Part shown: in pieces, positions 1-8,147 of the stretch
Position numbering within the stretch: position 1 is the first letter of the stretch
How the letters are laid out: the number at the start of each line of letters is the position of its first letter
Source of the DNA: Neisseriales bacterium
Lineage (GTDB): Bacteria; Pseudomonadota; Gammaproteobacteria; Burkholderiales; UBA11063
Assembly: GCA_003538525.1 (NCBI GenBank)
Contig: DPRZ01000020.1
Coordinates: 1-10,567 of the forward strand
Direction: 5' to 3'
DNA: 10,567 nt
The notes under the pieces: generated by a model
Databases searched by the model: none
Told to the model about the DNA's origin: nothing
The model's input: only the letters and a program-made list of their open reading frames with translations
Program-made: the position numbers and the translations under genes

Positions 1-198
1 ATGACGGATAAAATAATAATACTGATTACCGCTTCCTGAATCTTTACCAGCATAAGCAATTGAGGCAGAATAAACCATGACTACACCAATAGTCAAGAGA
101 ATAATTGCCGAAAATAAGATATTATTATCTAAGCCCGATTTACCTGGTTTTTGTTGATCGGTGATTAACCATTGAAAGATTTTATTTAAGATGCGCAT
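1..198 (-). CDS. ftsW: FtsW, septal peptidoglycan polymerase (SEDS family), N-terminal fragment
   Basis: Only the first 66 codons lie in the window; the gene continues past base 1. FtsW is the SEDS-family glycosyltransferase that works with FtsI to polymerise septal peptidoglycan from lipid II in the inner membrane. The fragment shows a cytoplasmic N-terminus of about 26 residues, then a first membrane helix (about residues 27-47) ending in VMVYSAS, a hallmark of the first transmembrane segment of FtsW/RodA proteins. The ATG at 196-198 overlaps the end of murD by 17 nt, and no clear Shine-Dalgarno sequence precedes it, so translation is probably coupled to murD. A GTG 27 nt upstream in frame is an alternative start but also lacks a ribosome binding site. 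FtsW rather than RodA is inferred from position directly after murD, the usual dcw order. Confidence 0.93.
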   Translation of the reverse strand, partial: MRILNKIFQWLITDQQKPGKSGLDNNILFSAIILLTIGVVMVYSASIAYAGKDSGSGNQYYYFIRH

Positions 199-1519
199 AG
201 ATTGAATCGATAAAAACTTGAGCACGCTGTTTATAATTACTGAACATATCCCATGAGGCACATGCCGGTGACAGAATCACCGCATCCCCTGCCATCGCTT
301 GATTAATACAAGCACTAACCGCTTCGGGTAAAGTTGCATAGCGCGCAACATTAGCACACCCGCGCAAAACCTCGGCTAATTTTGCCGCATCTTGACCAAT
401 TAAGGCGACTGATTTACATTTACGTTGAACCAATTCACGCAAGGGAGTAAAATCTTGACCTTTGCCATCACCACCCAAAATCAAATGAATTGGACGATCG
501 ATTCCATCAACCCCAGCAATCACTGCCCCAACATTGGTTCCTTTAGAGTCTTCGATAAATAGCACTCCAGCCTGCTCGCAAACTTTTTGCATGCGATGCT
601 CAAGCCCAGCAAACTTAGTTAATCCGCGTTTAAATTGTTCCAGCGCATAACCTGCCGCGTCTAATAAGGCTAAACTCGCTAACACATTCATGTAGTTATG
701 CCGACCAACCAATTGCAATTCATCGGTTGCGAGGTACATTTCACCAGCCGCTTTTAACCAAAGTTTCCCTGCGATTTCACTCAGACCAAAATTAGGATCA
801 TTTGCCGCAAATGTAATCTGGCTAAGATTGGTTCGCAACATTGCCATCACTAGTGGATCGGCAGCATTTAATACCTGAACTTGACTATGATTAAAAATAT
901 TGGCTTTTACATAAGCATATTCTAATAAATCGCGATAACGATCCAAATGATCTTCAGAAATATTTAAAACCGTACTGCTCACGCACTGTAAAGAATAAGT
1001 AACTTCTAATTGAAAACTTGAGAGTTCCAACACAATTAATTCGGGATATTGCTGGCGTTGCTCAGCTAAAATCCAAGCCTCTAAAACAGGTGTCCCGATA
1101 TTGCCAGCAACCAAGGTCGAAATACCCGCACTTTCTGCTAAAAACCCAGTTAGACTAGTTACCGTAGTTTTTCCATTACTCCCGCTAATCGCAATTACTT
1201 TGCTTGGCCAAGTCTGGATCGCTTGGGCAAATAGCTCGATATCCCCAACCACTTGCTTACCTGCAGAGAGAGCTTGTTGCAAAACTGGTTCATAAATAGA
1301 AACCCCTGGACTAATGACAATTACATCTGCCGTGGCAAGATTAGCATAAGATAAAGCACCACCAATTACATCTACGCCAGTAATCTGTGGCGGTGTAACG
1401 CGTGTGTCTAGAACGTGAAGAAGTTTAGCTTGATGATAATTTAGATAATTAATAATTGAACGCCCAGTTTCACCAGCACCAATTACCACAAAATGTGCAG
1501 TTTGTAAATTAATTGACAT
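182..1519 (-). CDS. murD: UDP-N-acetylmuramoyl-L-alanine--D-glutamate ligase
   Basis: MurD is the cytoplasmic, ATP-dependent enzyme that adds D-glutamate to UDP-MurNAc-L-Ala. The 445-residue protein is full length for the family. An N-terminal Rossmann-like UDP-binding domain starts with VVIGAGETGRS (residues 11-21). The central ATPase domain has the P-loop GSNGKTT (113-119), LELSSFQLE (164-172), NISEDHLDRY (186-195) and Lys205, which by position should be the carbamylated lysine. The C-terminal domain shows GLEHRMQ (305-311), EDSKGTN (323-329), GGDGKGQDF (349-357) and LSPACASWDMF (416-426). The start is fixed by AAGGA five to six bases before the ATG. It follows mraY after an 84-bp gap, one of the two widest in the operon, and overlaps ftsW by 17 nt. 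Confidence 0.97.
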   Translation of the reverse strand: MSINLQTAHFVVIGAGETGRSIINYLNYHQAKLLHVLDTRVTPPQITGVDVIGGALSYANLATADVIVISPGVSIYEPVLQQALSAGKQVVGDIELFAQAIQTWPSKVIAISGSNGKTTVTSLTGFLAESAGISTLVAGNIGTPVLEAWILAEQRQQYPELIVLELSSFQLEVTYSLQCVSSTVLNISEDHLDRYRDLLEYAYVKANIFNHSQVQVLNAADPLVMAMLRTNLSQITFAANDPNFGLSEIAGKLWLKAAGEMYLATDELQLVGRHNYMNVLASLALLDAAGYALEQFKRGLTKFAGLEHRMQKVCEQAGVLFIEDSKGTNVGAVIAGVDGIDRPIHLILGGDGKGQDFTPLRELVQRKCKSVALIGQDAAKLAEVLRGCANVARYATLPEAVSACINQAMAGDAVILSPACASWDMFSNYKQRAQVFIDSIYAHLK

Positions 1520-1603
1520 GATATCCTTACTTTGTTAATTCCAAAGATTTAATTTATTATTCAGCATATACAGTTAAACCCAATTAAACTATAGCATAAA
1601 TTA
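1520..1603 (-). promoter_or_regulatory. mraY-murD intergenic gap with a candidate extended -10 promoter and small hairpin
   Basis: This 84-bp A/T-rich gap is one of only two sizeable spacers in the operon. On the minus strand it contains TGCTATAGT (1588-1596), an extended -10 element with a 5/6 match to TATAAT and the TGn extension; no convincing -35 lies 16-18 bp upstream. Closer to murD a perfect 5-bp stem (CTTTG/CAAAG, 7-nt loop, 1530-1546) ends just before the murD Shine-Dalgarno AAGGA. Either could give murD-ftsW some independent expression, but both are short enough to occur by chance in such A/T-rich DNA. Confidence 0.3.
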
Positions 1604-2689
1604 TTAGCGCAGCTTGATTGTTGATAAGCTAATTAAAAGAAAAACTATACTAATAATCCAAAAACGCACGACAACCTGCGTTTCTTTCCAACCTTTTAAT
1701 TCAAAATGATGATGAATTGGTGCCATCAAAAAAATCCGTTTCTTACGTAATTTATATGAACCGACTTGGAGAATTACCGAAATAGCCTCGATCACAAATA
1801 AACCCGCCATGATGCCAAATACAATTTCTTGCCGTACGATAATCGCAATCGTGCCTAGTACCGCACCCAAAGCCAACGCCCCGACATCACCCATAAAAAC
1901 TTGTGCAGGATAAGCATTAAACCATAAAAACCCTAGTGAGGCACCCGCAATTGCCATGCAAAACACCACCACCTCATGAGCTAATGGAACATGTGGTAAA
2001 AATAAATAACTGGCAAATATCTTATGCCCTGCAATGTAAGCAAACGCCGCTAAACCCAGCGCAACTAACACTACTGGTACGGAAACTAAACCATCTAGAC
2101 CATCGGTTAAATTAACTGCATTTGAGCTACCAACGATTACAAAATAGGTGATAATTAAAAAGCCAACTATCCCAAATGGGTGCTGAATCATTTTAAAAAA
2201 TGGTACCACAACCTCAGTGGTATTCGGCATCTTCACCACATAAACTAAGAACAAACCCGTACCGATCGCAATTGCGGATTGCGCTAACATTTTGGCACGC
2301 GGCGGTAATCCTTTGGAGTCTTTATAAACCACCTTGCGATAATCATCAATAAAACCTAAGGCTCCAGTGGAAATTAACACAAATAATAGTACCCAAATAT
2401 ATAGATTAGATAAGTCTGCAACCAATAAGGTCGTAATTGTGATTGAAAGGATAATCAAAACTCCACCCATCGTAGGAGTTCCTGATTTAACTAAATGCGT
2501 CTGTGGTCCATCATTACGCACGGTTTGACCAATTTTTAAACGCGTCAACCAATTAATTACTGGTTTACCACAACCAATTGAAATCGTTAGCGAAATAATC
2601 CCAGCCAAAATCGCACGAAATGTCACATAATCAAATACACGAAAAGCACTGATTGACTTCTCAAGGTATTGGGCTAATAAGTACAGCAT
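1604..2689 (-). CDS. mraY: Phospho-N-acetylmuramoyl-pentapeptide-transferase (lipid I synthase)
   Basis: MraY is the polytopic inner-membrane enzyme that moves phospho-MurNAc-pentapeptide from UDP onto undecaprenyl phosphate, producing lipid I. At 361 residues it matches the usual length, with about ten hydrophobic segments. Hallmarks are GTPTMGG (70-76), the catalytic/Mg-binding Asp pair in GFIDDYRK (D115, D116), [12 protein letters not shown] (190-201), [13 protein letters not shown] (258-270, with D268) and the MAPIHHHFE loop (His326-328). The start is supported by GAGG seven bases before the ATG. It begins 10 bp after the end of murF and precedes murD, so substrate supply (MurF product) and use (MraY) are encoded side by side. 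No unusual residue was noticed at the catalytic positions. Confidence 0.98.
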   Translation of the reverse strand: MLYLLAQYLEKSISAFRVFDYVTFRAILAGIISLTISIGCGKPVINWLTRLKIGQTVRNDGPQTHLVKSGTPTMGGVLIILSITITTLLVADLSNLYIWVLLFVLISTGALGFIDDYRKVVYKDSKGLPPRAKMLAQSAIAIGTGLFLVYVVKMPNTTEVVVPFFKMIQHPFGIVGFLIITYFVIVGSSNAVNLTDGLDGLVSVPVVLVALGLAAFAYIAGHKIFASYLFLPHVPLAHEVVVFCMAIAGASLGFLWFNAYPAQVFMGDVGALALGAVLGTIAIIVRQEIVFGIMAGLFVIEAISVILQVGSYKLRKKRIFLMAPIHHHFELKGWKETQVVVRFWIISIVFLLISLSTIKLR

Positions 2690-2699
2690 GATTAAACCT

Positions 2700-4064
2700 C
2701 TATAGTGTAGTTTTAAGCGCGGTTAGCTGGGATGCAACTTCCGCTAAATTCATTGAATTAGACCCTTTAATTAGTAAGGTTGCCTTGGGTGGTAGGCATG
2801 AAAGGCAATATTTTACTACATCTGCGTTATTCTCAAAATTGATTTTATCACCAGTGAAAAATTGAGCAGCATGCTTAGCTAGTTTTCCCACCGTAATTAA
2901 GTGTTCAACCCCGCTCAAATTAGCTGCTTCACCAATTTCACGATGAAACTCTAACTCATGCTCACCGAGCTCTTTTAAATCAGCAAAAATAAACCAATGT
3001 GGTTGGGGTAAGTTCTGAATGGCAGCTAACGCAGCTTTGACCGAATCTGGATTGGCATTATAAGTATCATCAATAATTAGCGCCCCATTAAACGCAGATT
3101 TGCGTTCCAAACGCCCTTTATAACCCGCATAATTCTCTAAACCAAGCTTAATCGCAGCCAATGAACAACCTAAATTTAGCGCCAAGGCAATTACCGTTAA
3201 CGCATTATAATAATTGTGTGCCCCAAGTACTTTTAATTGTACCATGAGTTCACCCTCTGGCGTTTGATACAACGCATGTTCCGCACTTAAGGTCTTAATA
3301 AAGCATTGCGTAGCTGGACTACCATAGCTAAATATTTTCGACTTAATATCATTGCATAACCACTTTTGGCTAAATTGACTACTAGAGTCAACACAAGCAA
3401 CTCCTGTCGCGTCTAATCCATGATAAATTTCGCCTTTTGCCGCGGCGATCTCAGCCAACGACGTAAAATGCCCAGCATGCGCAAACATAACATTATTTAC
3501 TACCGCCACGGTAGGTTTGGCTAAATGCGTTAAATAATTCAGCTCGCCGCTATGATTCATCCCAATTTCAATAATTGCAACACTATGCTTAGTTTCCAGC
3601 TCAAGTAAGGTTAACGGCATACCCCAATGATTATTCAGATTGCCACCCGTTGCTAAAACCTGATCTACTCCAAAGTAACTTTGACAGACTGAACGCAACA
3701 TCTCTTTAACCGTAGTTTTACCATTACTACCCGTAATTGCCACCACAGGAATGTCAAATAACTGGCGATAATTTGCCGCCAAGCTTCCTAAGCCTAATGT
3801 AGTATCTGCAACCCGAATTAAATTCGGCAAATCCTCACTAAAATCCAGTGCCACTAACGCAAAATTGGTTGGGTTACTTACAACTTGACGCACATAATCA
3901 TGTCCATCATTATTTTCACCACGAATTGCCACAAACAAGCACTTTCCAAGCGCGGTTTTACGGCTATCAAGTGTAACTTTAGTTACCGATTGTGTAAAAT
4001 TAAATTGATTAGCCGCTATACCACCAGATAATTTAATTAGTTCTTCACCAGTTAATTGATTCAT
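2700..4064 (-). CDS. murF: UDP-N-acetylmuramoyl-tripeptide--D-alanyl-D-alanine ligase
   Basis: MurF adds D-Ala-D-Ala to the UDP-MurNAc-tripeptide, the last cytoplasmic step to the pentapeptide. The 454-residue length is normal. Visible elements are an N-terminal UDP-binding domain with TLDSRK (31-36), the ATPase P-loop TGSNGKTT (111-118) followed by [23 protein letters not shown] (139-156), IGMNHSGEL (167-175), GAHNYYNAL (281-289) and [10 protein letters not shown] (332-341). The usual GDMxELGE motif of the C-terminal domain reads ADLKELGE (361-368), a mild divergence. Its Shine-Dalgarno AGGA (five bases before the ATG) lies inside the end of the upstream HAD gene, whose TAG stop is two bases before the murF ATG, so translation of the two is probably coupled. 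It is followed by mraY after 10 bp. Confidence 0.97.
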   Translation of the reverse strand: MNQLTGEELIKLSGGIAANQFNFTQSVTKVTLDSRKTALGKCLFVAIRGENNDGHDYVRQVVSNPTNFALVALDFSEDLPNLIRVADTTLGLGSLAANYRQLFDIPVVAITGSNGKTTVKEMLRSVCQSYFGVDQVLATGGNLNNHWGMPLTLLELETKHSVAIIEIGMNHSGELNYLTHLAKPTVAVVNNVMFAHAGHFTSLAEIAAAKGEIYHGLDATGVACVDSSSQFSQKWLCNDIKSKIFSYGSPATQCFIKTLSAEHALYQTPEGELMVQLKVLGAHNYYNALTVIALALNLGCSLAAIKLGLENYAGYKGRLERKSAFNGALIIDDTYNANPDSVKAALAAIQNLPQPHWFIFADLKELGEHELEFHREIGEAANLSGVEHLITVGKLAKHAAQFFTGDKINFENNADVVKYCLSCLPPKATLLIKGSNSMNLAEVASQLTALKTTL

Positions 4065-4066
4065 CG

Positions 4067-4855
4067 CTATCCTATCAAGCCAAGTTTAAGTAAATTTTCA
4101 AGATATCGAACCACTCCAAGCTCCTGATTACTACTCGTAACTCTAGTTACTGCTTGCTTAACCCGTGTAGATGCATTTCCCATTGCCACACCATGTCCAA
4201 CTTGTTGCAACATACTGATGTCATTTTCACCATCACCAAAGGCAATAAAATCGCTCAGTTCCAGCTGATGCATGTGCGCAAATTGAGCCACACCGCTGGC
4301 TTTACAAACTCCGTGCACCGCAACATGCAAATATTCAGGATGCGAAAACACGGCGCTTAAATCAGGTTCATAATTCAAAATATGCTGTTGTACGGCTAAT
4401 AGTTTAGTATGTTCAGCAATTAAGACTACCATATTACTTAATTCAGGAAAAGCTAAACCAATTTGGGCTTTAAATTTAACAAAATTTTCTTCACGCAATA
4501 TATTTTCATTATGTTGATTCGCATACCATTTTGCGCCGTTGTAAGAATTAACCAAAATATCAGGAAAGGTCTCAAGTACCGCCTGAATGCGTTTAAATTC
4601 AAATTGCTGATTATAAATTATTTCGGCCTGAGAATTTACCATTAAACTACCATTTAGAGCAATCAATGGCGCTTGCAAATTAAGCTGATTACCAACTTCC
4701 AAAATTGACAAGGTTGGGCGCGCACTAGCTAGCGTTACAATTACACCAGCTGATTGAAGTTGGGTAAATAAGTTAGTTAATTCATCTGGAATTTGATGAT
4801 TAGCATCCAAAATCGTGCCATCAATATCACAGACAATCGCTTTATACTTTTTCAT
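4067..4855 (-). CDS. Cof-type HAD-superfamily phosphatase embedded between murE and murF
   Basis: A 262-residue haloacid dehalogenase-type hydrolase of the Cof (class IIB cap) subfamily; these are cytoplasmic, Mg-dependent phosphatases acting on small phosphorylated metabolites such as sugar phosphates, PLP or FMN. Motif I is CDIDGT, with nucleophile D10 and acid D12. Motif II is the TLASAR segment (S44, where Thr is more common). Motif III is probably K185 (VCKASGV). Motif IV is FGDGENDISML (D208, D211). The C-terminal VAMGNAS and TSSNQELGVVRYLE are typical Cof endings. All catalytic positions look intact. The gene overlaps murE by 14 nt, has no evident Shine-Dalgarno sequence and stops two bases before murF, so it is fully integrated in the operon. 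This gene is not a standard dcw member. Its substrate cannot be read from the sequence, and a link to precursor metabolism is only suggested by position. Confidence 0.92.
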   Translation of the reverse strand: MKKYKAIVCDIDGTILDANHQIPDELTNLFTQLQSAGVIVTLASARPTLSILEVGNQLNLQAPLIALNGSLMVNSQAEIIYNQQFEFKRIQAVLETFPDILVNSYNGAKWYANQHNENILREENFVKFKAQIGLAFPELSNMVVLIAEHTKLLAVQQHILNYEPDLSAVFSHPEYLHVAVHGVCKASGVAQFAHMHQLELSDFIAFGDGENDISMLQQVGHGVAMGNASTRVKQAVTRVTSSNQELGVVRYLENLLKLGLIG

Positions 4856-6317
4856 TTAACAATTCTGCGACTAATTCCAAATCGCTAAAATGGTGTTTTA
4901 CACCTTTAATTTCTTGATAACTCTCATGACCTTTACCAGCTACCAGCACTACATCACCAGCCGTGGCCTGATTAAGAGCCTCAATCAAAGCCTGTTTACG
5001 ATCAATAATCACTTGATAATTTGAACGCTTAACTCCAGTTAAAATGTCTTGAATGATCGCAGCAGGTTCTTCATGACGTGGATTATCGGTCGTGATGATT
5101 ACATGATCAGCCAATTCGGTAGCAATTTGCCCCATTAACGGACGCTTCCCAGTATCACGATTACCGCCGCAACCAAAAACACAAATTAATTTAGCTTGTT
5201 GACTAATTTCACCTAAAGTACTAAGCGCTTTTTCTAGTGCATCTGGGGTATGCGAATAATCAACTACAACCAAGGGTTTATCCGCTTGAATTGTCGCATC
5301 CATCCGCCCAATCACAGGTTTTAATTGCCCCGCAATTAGCCCTAACTCATCCCAAGCAATACCATTAGCTAATAATACCCCAAACACCGCTAATAAGTTA
5401 TAGACATTAAACCTACCGATAATCTTAGCGTGAATAAGTTGCTCCTGCTGTTTATAATGTAAGGTAAACTTAATTCCCTGCGTACTTAATTGAATGTCAC
5501 TCGCACGTAAATCCCCCTGCTCAATGCCATAACTCAATAAATTTAACCTTGGATTTTCAGTTTGTAACATTGCAATTAATTGTTGTCCGTACTCATCGTC
5601 GGCATTAATTACACCATGGGCTAAACCTTGCCAATAAAACAATTCGGCTTTAGCAGCGAAATACTCTTGCATCGTATGATGATAATCCAAATGATCTTGA
5701 GTTAGATTTGTAAATACTGCTGTGGAAAAACTCACACCATTAATTCGCCCTTGGTCCAGTGCATGTGATGAAACTTCCATCGCTAAAACATCAACCTGAG
5801 CTCGCTTAAATTGATTAAGTAAATGCTGTAAGGTAATTGGATCAGGGGTGGTTGAGGCATAATCACTGACAGCAGGATAAATCCCTGCGCCAGTTGTACC
5901 AATAATGGCGCTAGTTTGCGCCAAGCAAGTATAAGCTTGATTTAACCAATGGCTAATTGAGGTTTTACCATTCGTGCCAGTAATCGCAATATTCAACATA
6001 TCTTGACTTGGATAATTAGCTTGATGCGCCGCCAAAAGTCCAACATAATGCATTAAATTGGTGACAGGGAAATTAATTACAGATGGTTCAGACGTAATCT
6101 CAGGTTCATAAAGTATCGCCTGAGCACCAGCTTGAATTGCACTCGAAATAAATTTACGTCCATCCGTGGCAGTGCCTGGATAAGCGCAAAAAATATCACC
6201 CAAGTGCAATTTTCGACTATCAATGACTAAAGCATGGTTAGTTAATAACAAGCCCAGCTTGTCAATTAGCTGGGCAAAAGTGTTAGGATTAATTCGTTGA
6301 TTATGAAGTGAATACAT
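4842..6317 (-). CDS. murE: UDP-N-acetylmuramoyl-L-alanyl-D-glutamate--2,6-diaminopimelate ligase
   Basis: MurE adds the third amino acid of the peptidoglycan stem peptide. The protein is 491 residues, the usual length. It has an N-terminal domain with VIDSRKLHLGDIF (31-43), the P-loop TGTNGKT (113-119), TTGAG (141-145), STTPD (155-159), EVSSHALDQGR (181-191), NLTQDHLDYH (204-213), Lys223 in EYFAAKAELF (expected carbamylation site), VDYSHTPDAL (352-361), FGCGGNRDTGKR (381-392) and TTDNPRHEEP (409-418). The DNPR motif (411-414) is the known signature for meso-diaminopimelate rather than lysine, so the wall is predicted to be mDAP-type. The start is supported by AGGG seven bases upstream of the ATG. 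It lies 69 bp after ftsI and overlaps the HAD gene by 14 nt. Confidence 0.97.
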   Translation of the reverse strand: MYSLHNQRINPNTFAQLIDKLGLLLTNHALVIDSRKLHLGDIFCAYPGTATDGRKFISSAIQAGAQAILYEPEITSEPSVINFPVTNLMHYVGLLAAHQANYPSQDMLNIAITGTNGKTSISHWLNQAYTCLAQTSAIIGTTGAGIYPAVSDYASTTPDPITLQHLLNQFKRAQVDVLAMEVSSHALDQGRINGVSFSTAVFTNLTQDHLDYHHTMQEYFAAKAELFYWQGLAHGVINADDEYGQQLIAMLQTENPRLNLLSYGIEQGDLRASDIQLSTQGIKFTLHYKQQEQLIHAKIIGRFNVYNLLAVFGVLLANGIAWDELGLIAGQLKPVIGRMDATIQADKPLVVVDYSHTPDALEKALSTLGEISQQAKLICVFGCGGNRDTGKRPLMGQIATELADHVIITTDNPRHEEPAAIIQDILTGVKRSNYQVIIDRKQALIEALNQATAGDVVLVAGKGHESYQEIKGVKHHFSDLELVAELLNEKV

Positions 6318-6362
6318 TTCTCATCCCTATTTAGCAATACTAGCTGTAGAAGATATTGAGCG

Positions 6363-6391
6363 AATAATTAAAACGCACTGCGAAAATTATT
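6363..6391. other. A/T-rich dyad symmetry across the ftsI stop codon
   Basis: An imperfect inverted repeat: 7-bp arms (AATAATT/AATTATT), an asymmetric 4/2 internal loop and a 3-bp CGC/GCG stem with loop AGT. It begins at the ftsI TAA stop and extends into the 69-bp ftsI-murE gap. There is no T-run after it on the minus strand, so it is not a rho-independent terminator; it might be a weak mRNA end-stabilising or processing hairpin. I see no convincing promoter in the rest of this gap. Chance occurrence in A/T-rich DNA is quite possible. Confidence 0.3.
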
Positions 6392-8126
6392 GCTTATCAG
6401 GTTTCACACCAAGTAAATGTAAGGTTGGTTGCACAATTTTAGCAAACACAGGCGCTGCCGTTTGCGCTCCATAATACATTCCAACCGTTGGTTGATCGAT
6501 CATTACCGCCACAATAATTCGTGGATTAATTGCTGGTGCAAAACCGACAAACGAACCAATATGTTTACTATTACTATAATGTGCACCATCCAAAATTTGT
6601 GCCGTACCCGTTTTACCCGCAACACTATAATCTTCAACCCGCGCATTTTTACCCGTACCCTCTTCGGTGGTAGTTGCCAAAATTGAGCGCATCGTTGCTG
6701 CAGTTTCAGGGCTAATCACTTGTTCACAAGGTATTTTATCACTCGCGCCAAGTTTATTAAACGTCACTGGTAACAAACAACCATTATTCGTGAAAATTGT
6801 ATAAGCATGGATCATTTGGAACAAACTTACCGAAATACCATAACCATACGACATTAGAGCTTGATCCATTGGATACCATTTCTTCCAATCAATCACGATA
6901 CCTTTAGTTTCACCAGGGAAGCCTGAGCCCATTTTTTGCCCAAAGCCAACTTGATGATAGAAATTCCACAAATCATGAGCTGTGAATTTCATCGCAATTT
7001 TAGATGTACCAATATCGCTAGAATGTTGAATAATTTCAGTTACCGTCATTTGTGGATAAGCATGATCATCTTTAATTAATTTAGTTCCCACCACATACGG
7101 ATGAGTATCAAAAACGGTTTTTGGCGTCACCATCTTAAGATCTAAAGCTTTGGCAATTACCAACGGTTTCATAATTGAACCAGGATCATAGACATTGGTT
7201 GCTGCACGATTTTTAAGCATATCTGGCGTAACATTATCACGATTATTTGGATTATAGGTCGGCATATTAATCATCGCCAAAACTTCACCAGTTTGCGCAT
7301 CAAGTACTACCGCCGAACCACCTTTAGCTTTTGAAGCATCAACTTGATTTTTTAACGCATTGTAGGCAATATATTGAATCCGATTATCAATCGATAAACT
7401 AACTTGCTTACCATTTTGCGCAGCTTGAGCAACCCCAACATTATCCACCACATGCCCACGTAAATCACGAATTATCTGTTGTGAACCATCACGTCCATCT
7501 AACTGTTTTTCTGCAGCATATTCAATCCCATCCGCACCCTTATCATCAATATCATTAAAACCAACCACGTGAGCGGTGACTTCACCACTTGGATAATAAC
7601 GTTTATATTCTTGCATTGAATAAATACCATCAATTCCCAACCCCAAAGCTAATTTAGCATTTTCTGGTGCTACCGCACGCTTTAAATAAACGAAAGTTTT
7701 ATTGGTTTCATTTAATTTTTTATTGAGATCCGCCAATGGCATGTCTAGTACTTTAGCTAATTGTTGAACTTGTTCGCTGGTTAAATTATCTAATGCCGAT
7801 GGATCCGCCCAAATAGCCTCCATTGGTGTACTTACCGCAAGTGGATGATTGTTGCGATCGGTAATCGTTCCGCGCATTGAGGGCAGTTTAATTGTACGTA
7901 GCACGCGCGTATTCATTTGATCGGTCAAAAACTGGCTGCTAATCGTATTAATATAGGTTAAACGCAAAATTACCGCACAACTTAAACCCAGCGCTATCCA
8001 ACTAATCATCGTTGAGCGGTCACGAACCTTAGAAAATAACTCTGTGCCAATTTTTATACCAGCATAATTATTTTCATGATTTTTCATTTGCCAATAAATT
8101 TTGTGAATATCTTGATTAGTTGCCAT
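6387..8126 (-). CDS. ftsI: FtsI (PBP3), septal peptidoglycan D,D-transpeptidase
   Basis: FtsI is the class B penicillin-binding protein that cross-links septal peptidoglycan with FtsW. At 579 residues it is full length. A cytoplasmic tail of about 40 residues is followed by one membrane anchor (about 41-58), then the pedestal domain with RGTITDRNNHPLAVSTP (85-101) and the transpeptidase domain. There the active-site motif is S317-I-M-K320 (DPGSIMKP), and the third motif is K505-T-G in VAGKTGTAQ; GSFVGFAPAINPR and YYGAQTAAPVF are typical C-terminal segments. The second motif, normally SxN (SSN in FtsI), reads S369-S-D371, an unusual substitution. The chosen ATG has GGAA upstream at fair spacing; Met14 is a less well supported alternative. 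It follows ftsL by 21 bp and precedes murE. Confidence 0.97.
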   Translation of the reverse strand: MATNQDIHKIYWQMKNHENNYAGIKIGTELFSKVRDRSTMISWIALGLSCAVILRLTYINTISSQFLTDQMNTRVLRTIKLPSMRGTITDRNNHPLAVSTPMEAIWADPSALDNLTSEQVQQLAKVLDMPLADLNKKLNETNKTFVYLKRAVAPENAKLALGLGIDGIYSMQEYKRYYPSGEVTAHVVGFNDIDDKGADGIEYAAEKQLDGRDGSQQIIRDLRGHVVDNVGVAQAAQNGKQVSLSIDNRIQYIAYNALKNQVDASKAKGGSAVVLDAQTGEVLAMINMPTYNPNNRDNVTPDMLKNRAATNVYDPGSIMKPLVIAKALDLKMVTPKTVFDTHPYVVGTKLIKDDHAYPQMTVTEIIQHSSDIGTSKIAMKFTAHDLWNFYHQVGFGQKMGSGFPGETKGIVIDWKKWYPMDQALMSYGYGISVSLFQMIHAYTIFTNNGCLLPVTFNKLGASDKIPCEQVISPETAATMRSILATTTEEGTGKNARVEDYSVAGKTGTAQILDGAHYSNSKHIGSFVGFAPAINPRIIVAVMIDQPTVGMYYGAQTAAPVFAKIVQPTLHLLGVKPDKQ

Positions 8127-8147
8127 GATAGCTATTCCATTAATTAA

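Noticed and set aside
223..225. Upstream in-frame GTG start for ftsW
   Set aside because: No ribosome binding site, larger overlap with murD, and the added residues are not FtsW-like; the ATG at 196-198 is preferred.
1101..1295. Plus-strand open frame opposite murD
   Set aside because: Antisense to the conserved P-loop region of MurD; no family resemblance of its own.
4154..4645. Two plus-strand open frames (4154-4360 and 4463-4645) opposite the HAD gene
   Set aside because: Short, without domain features, and fully covered by the intact HAD phosphatase on the other strand.
6087..6094. TTCAGACG, resembling the core of a Neisseria DNA uptake sequence
   Set aside because: A single partial copy inside murE; no full-length or repeated copies were noticed, so chance is the simplest explanation.
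6327..6386. Open run of 19 sense codons in frame after the ftsI stop
   Set aside because: FtsI is already of normal length at its TAA, and the run has no recognisable homology; a lost C-terminal extension is not supported.
6481..6502. Palindromes CCAACCGTTGG and TGATCGATCA close together
   Set aside because: They lie within conserved ftsI codons and far from any gene start; no evidence of a regulatory role.
6429..6686. 85-codon plus-strand open frame opposite ftsI
   Set aside because: Shadow of the conserved KTG region of FtsI; low-complexity composition without recognisable motifs.
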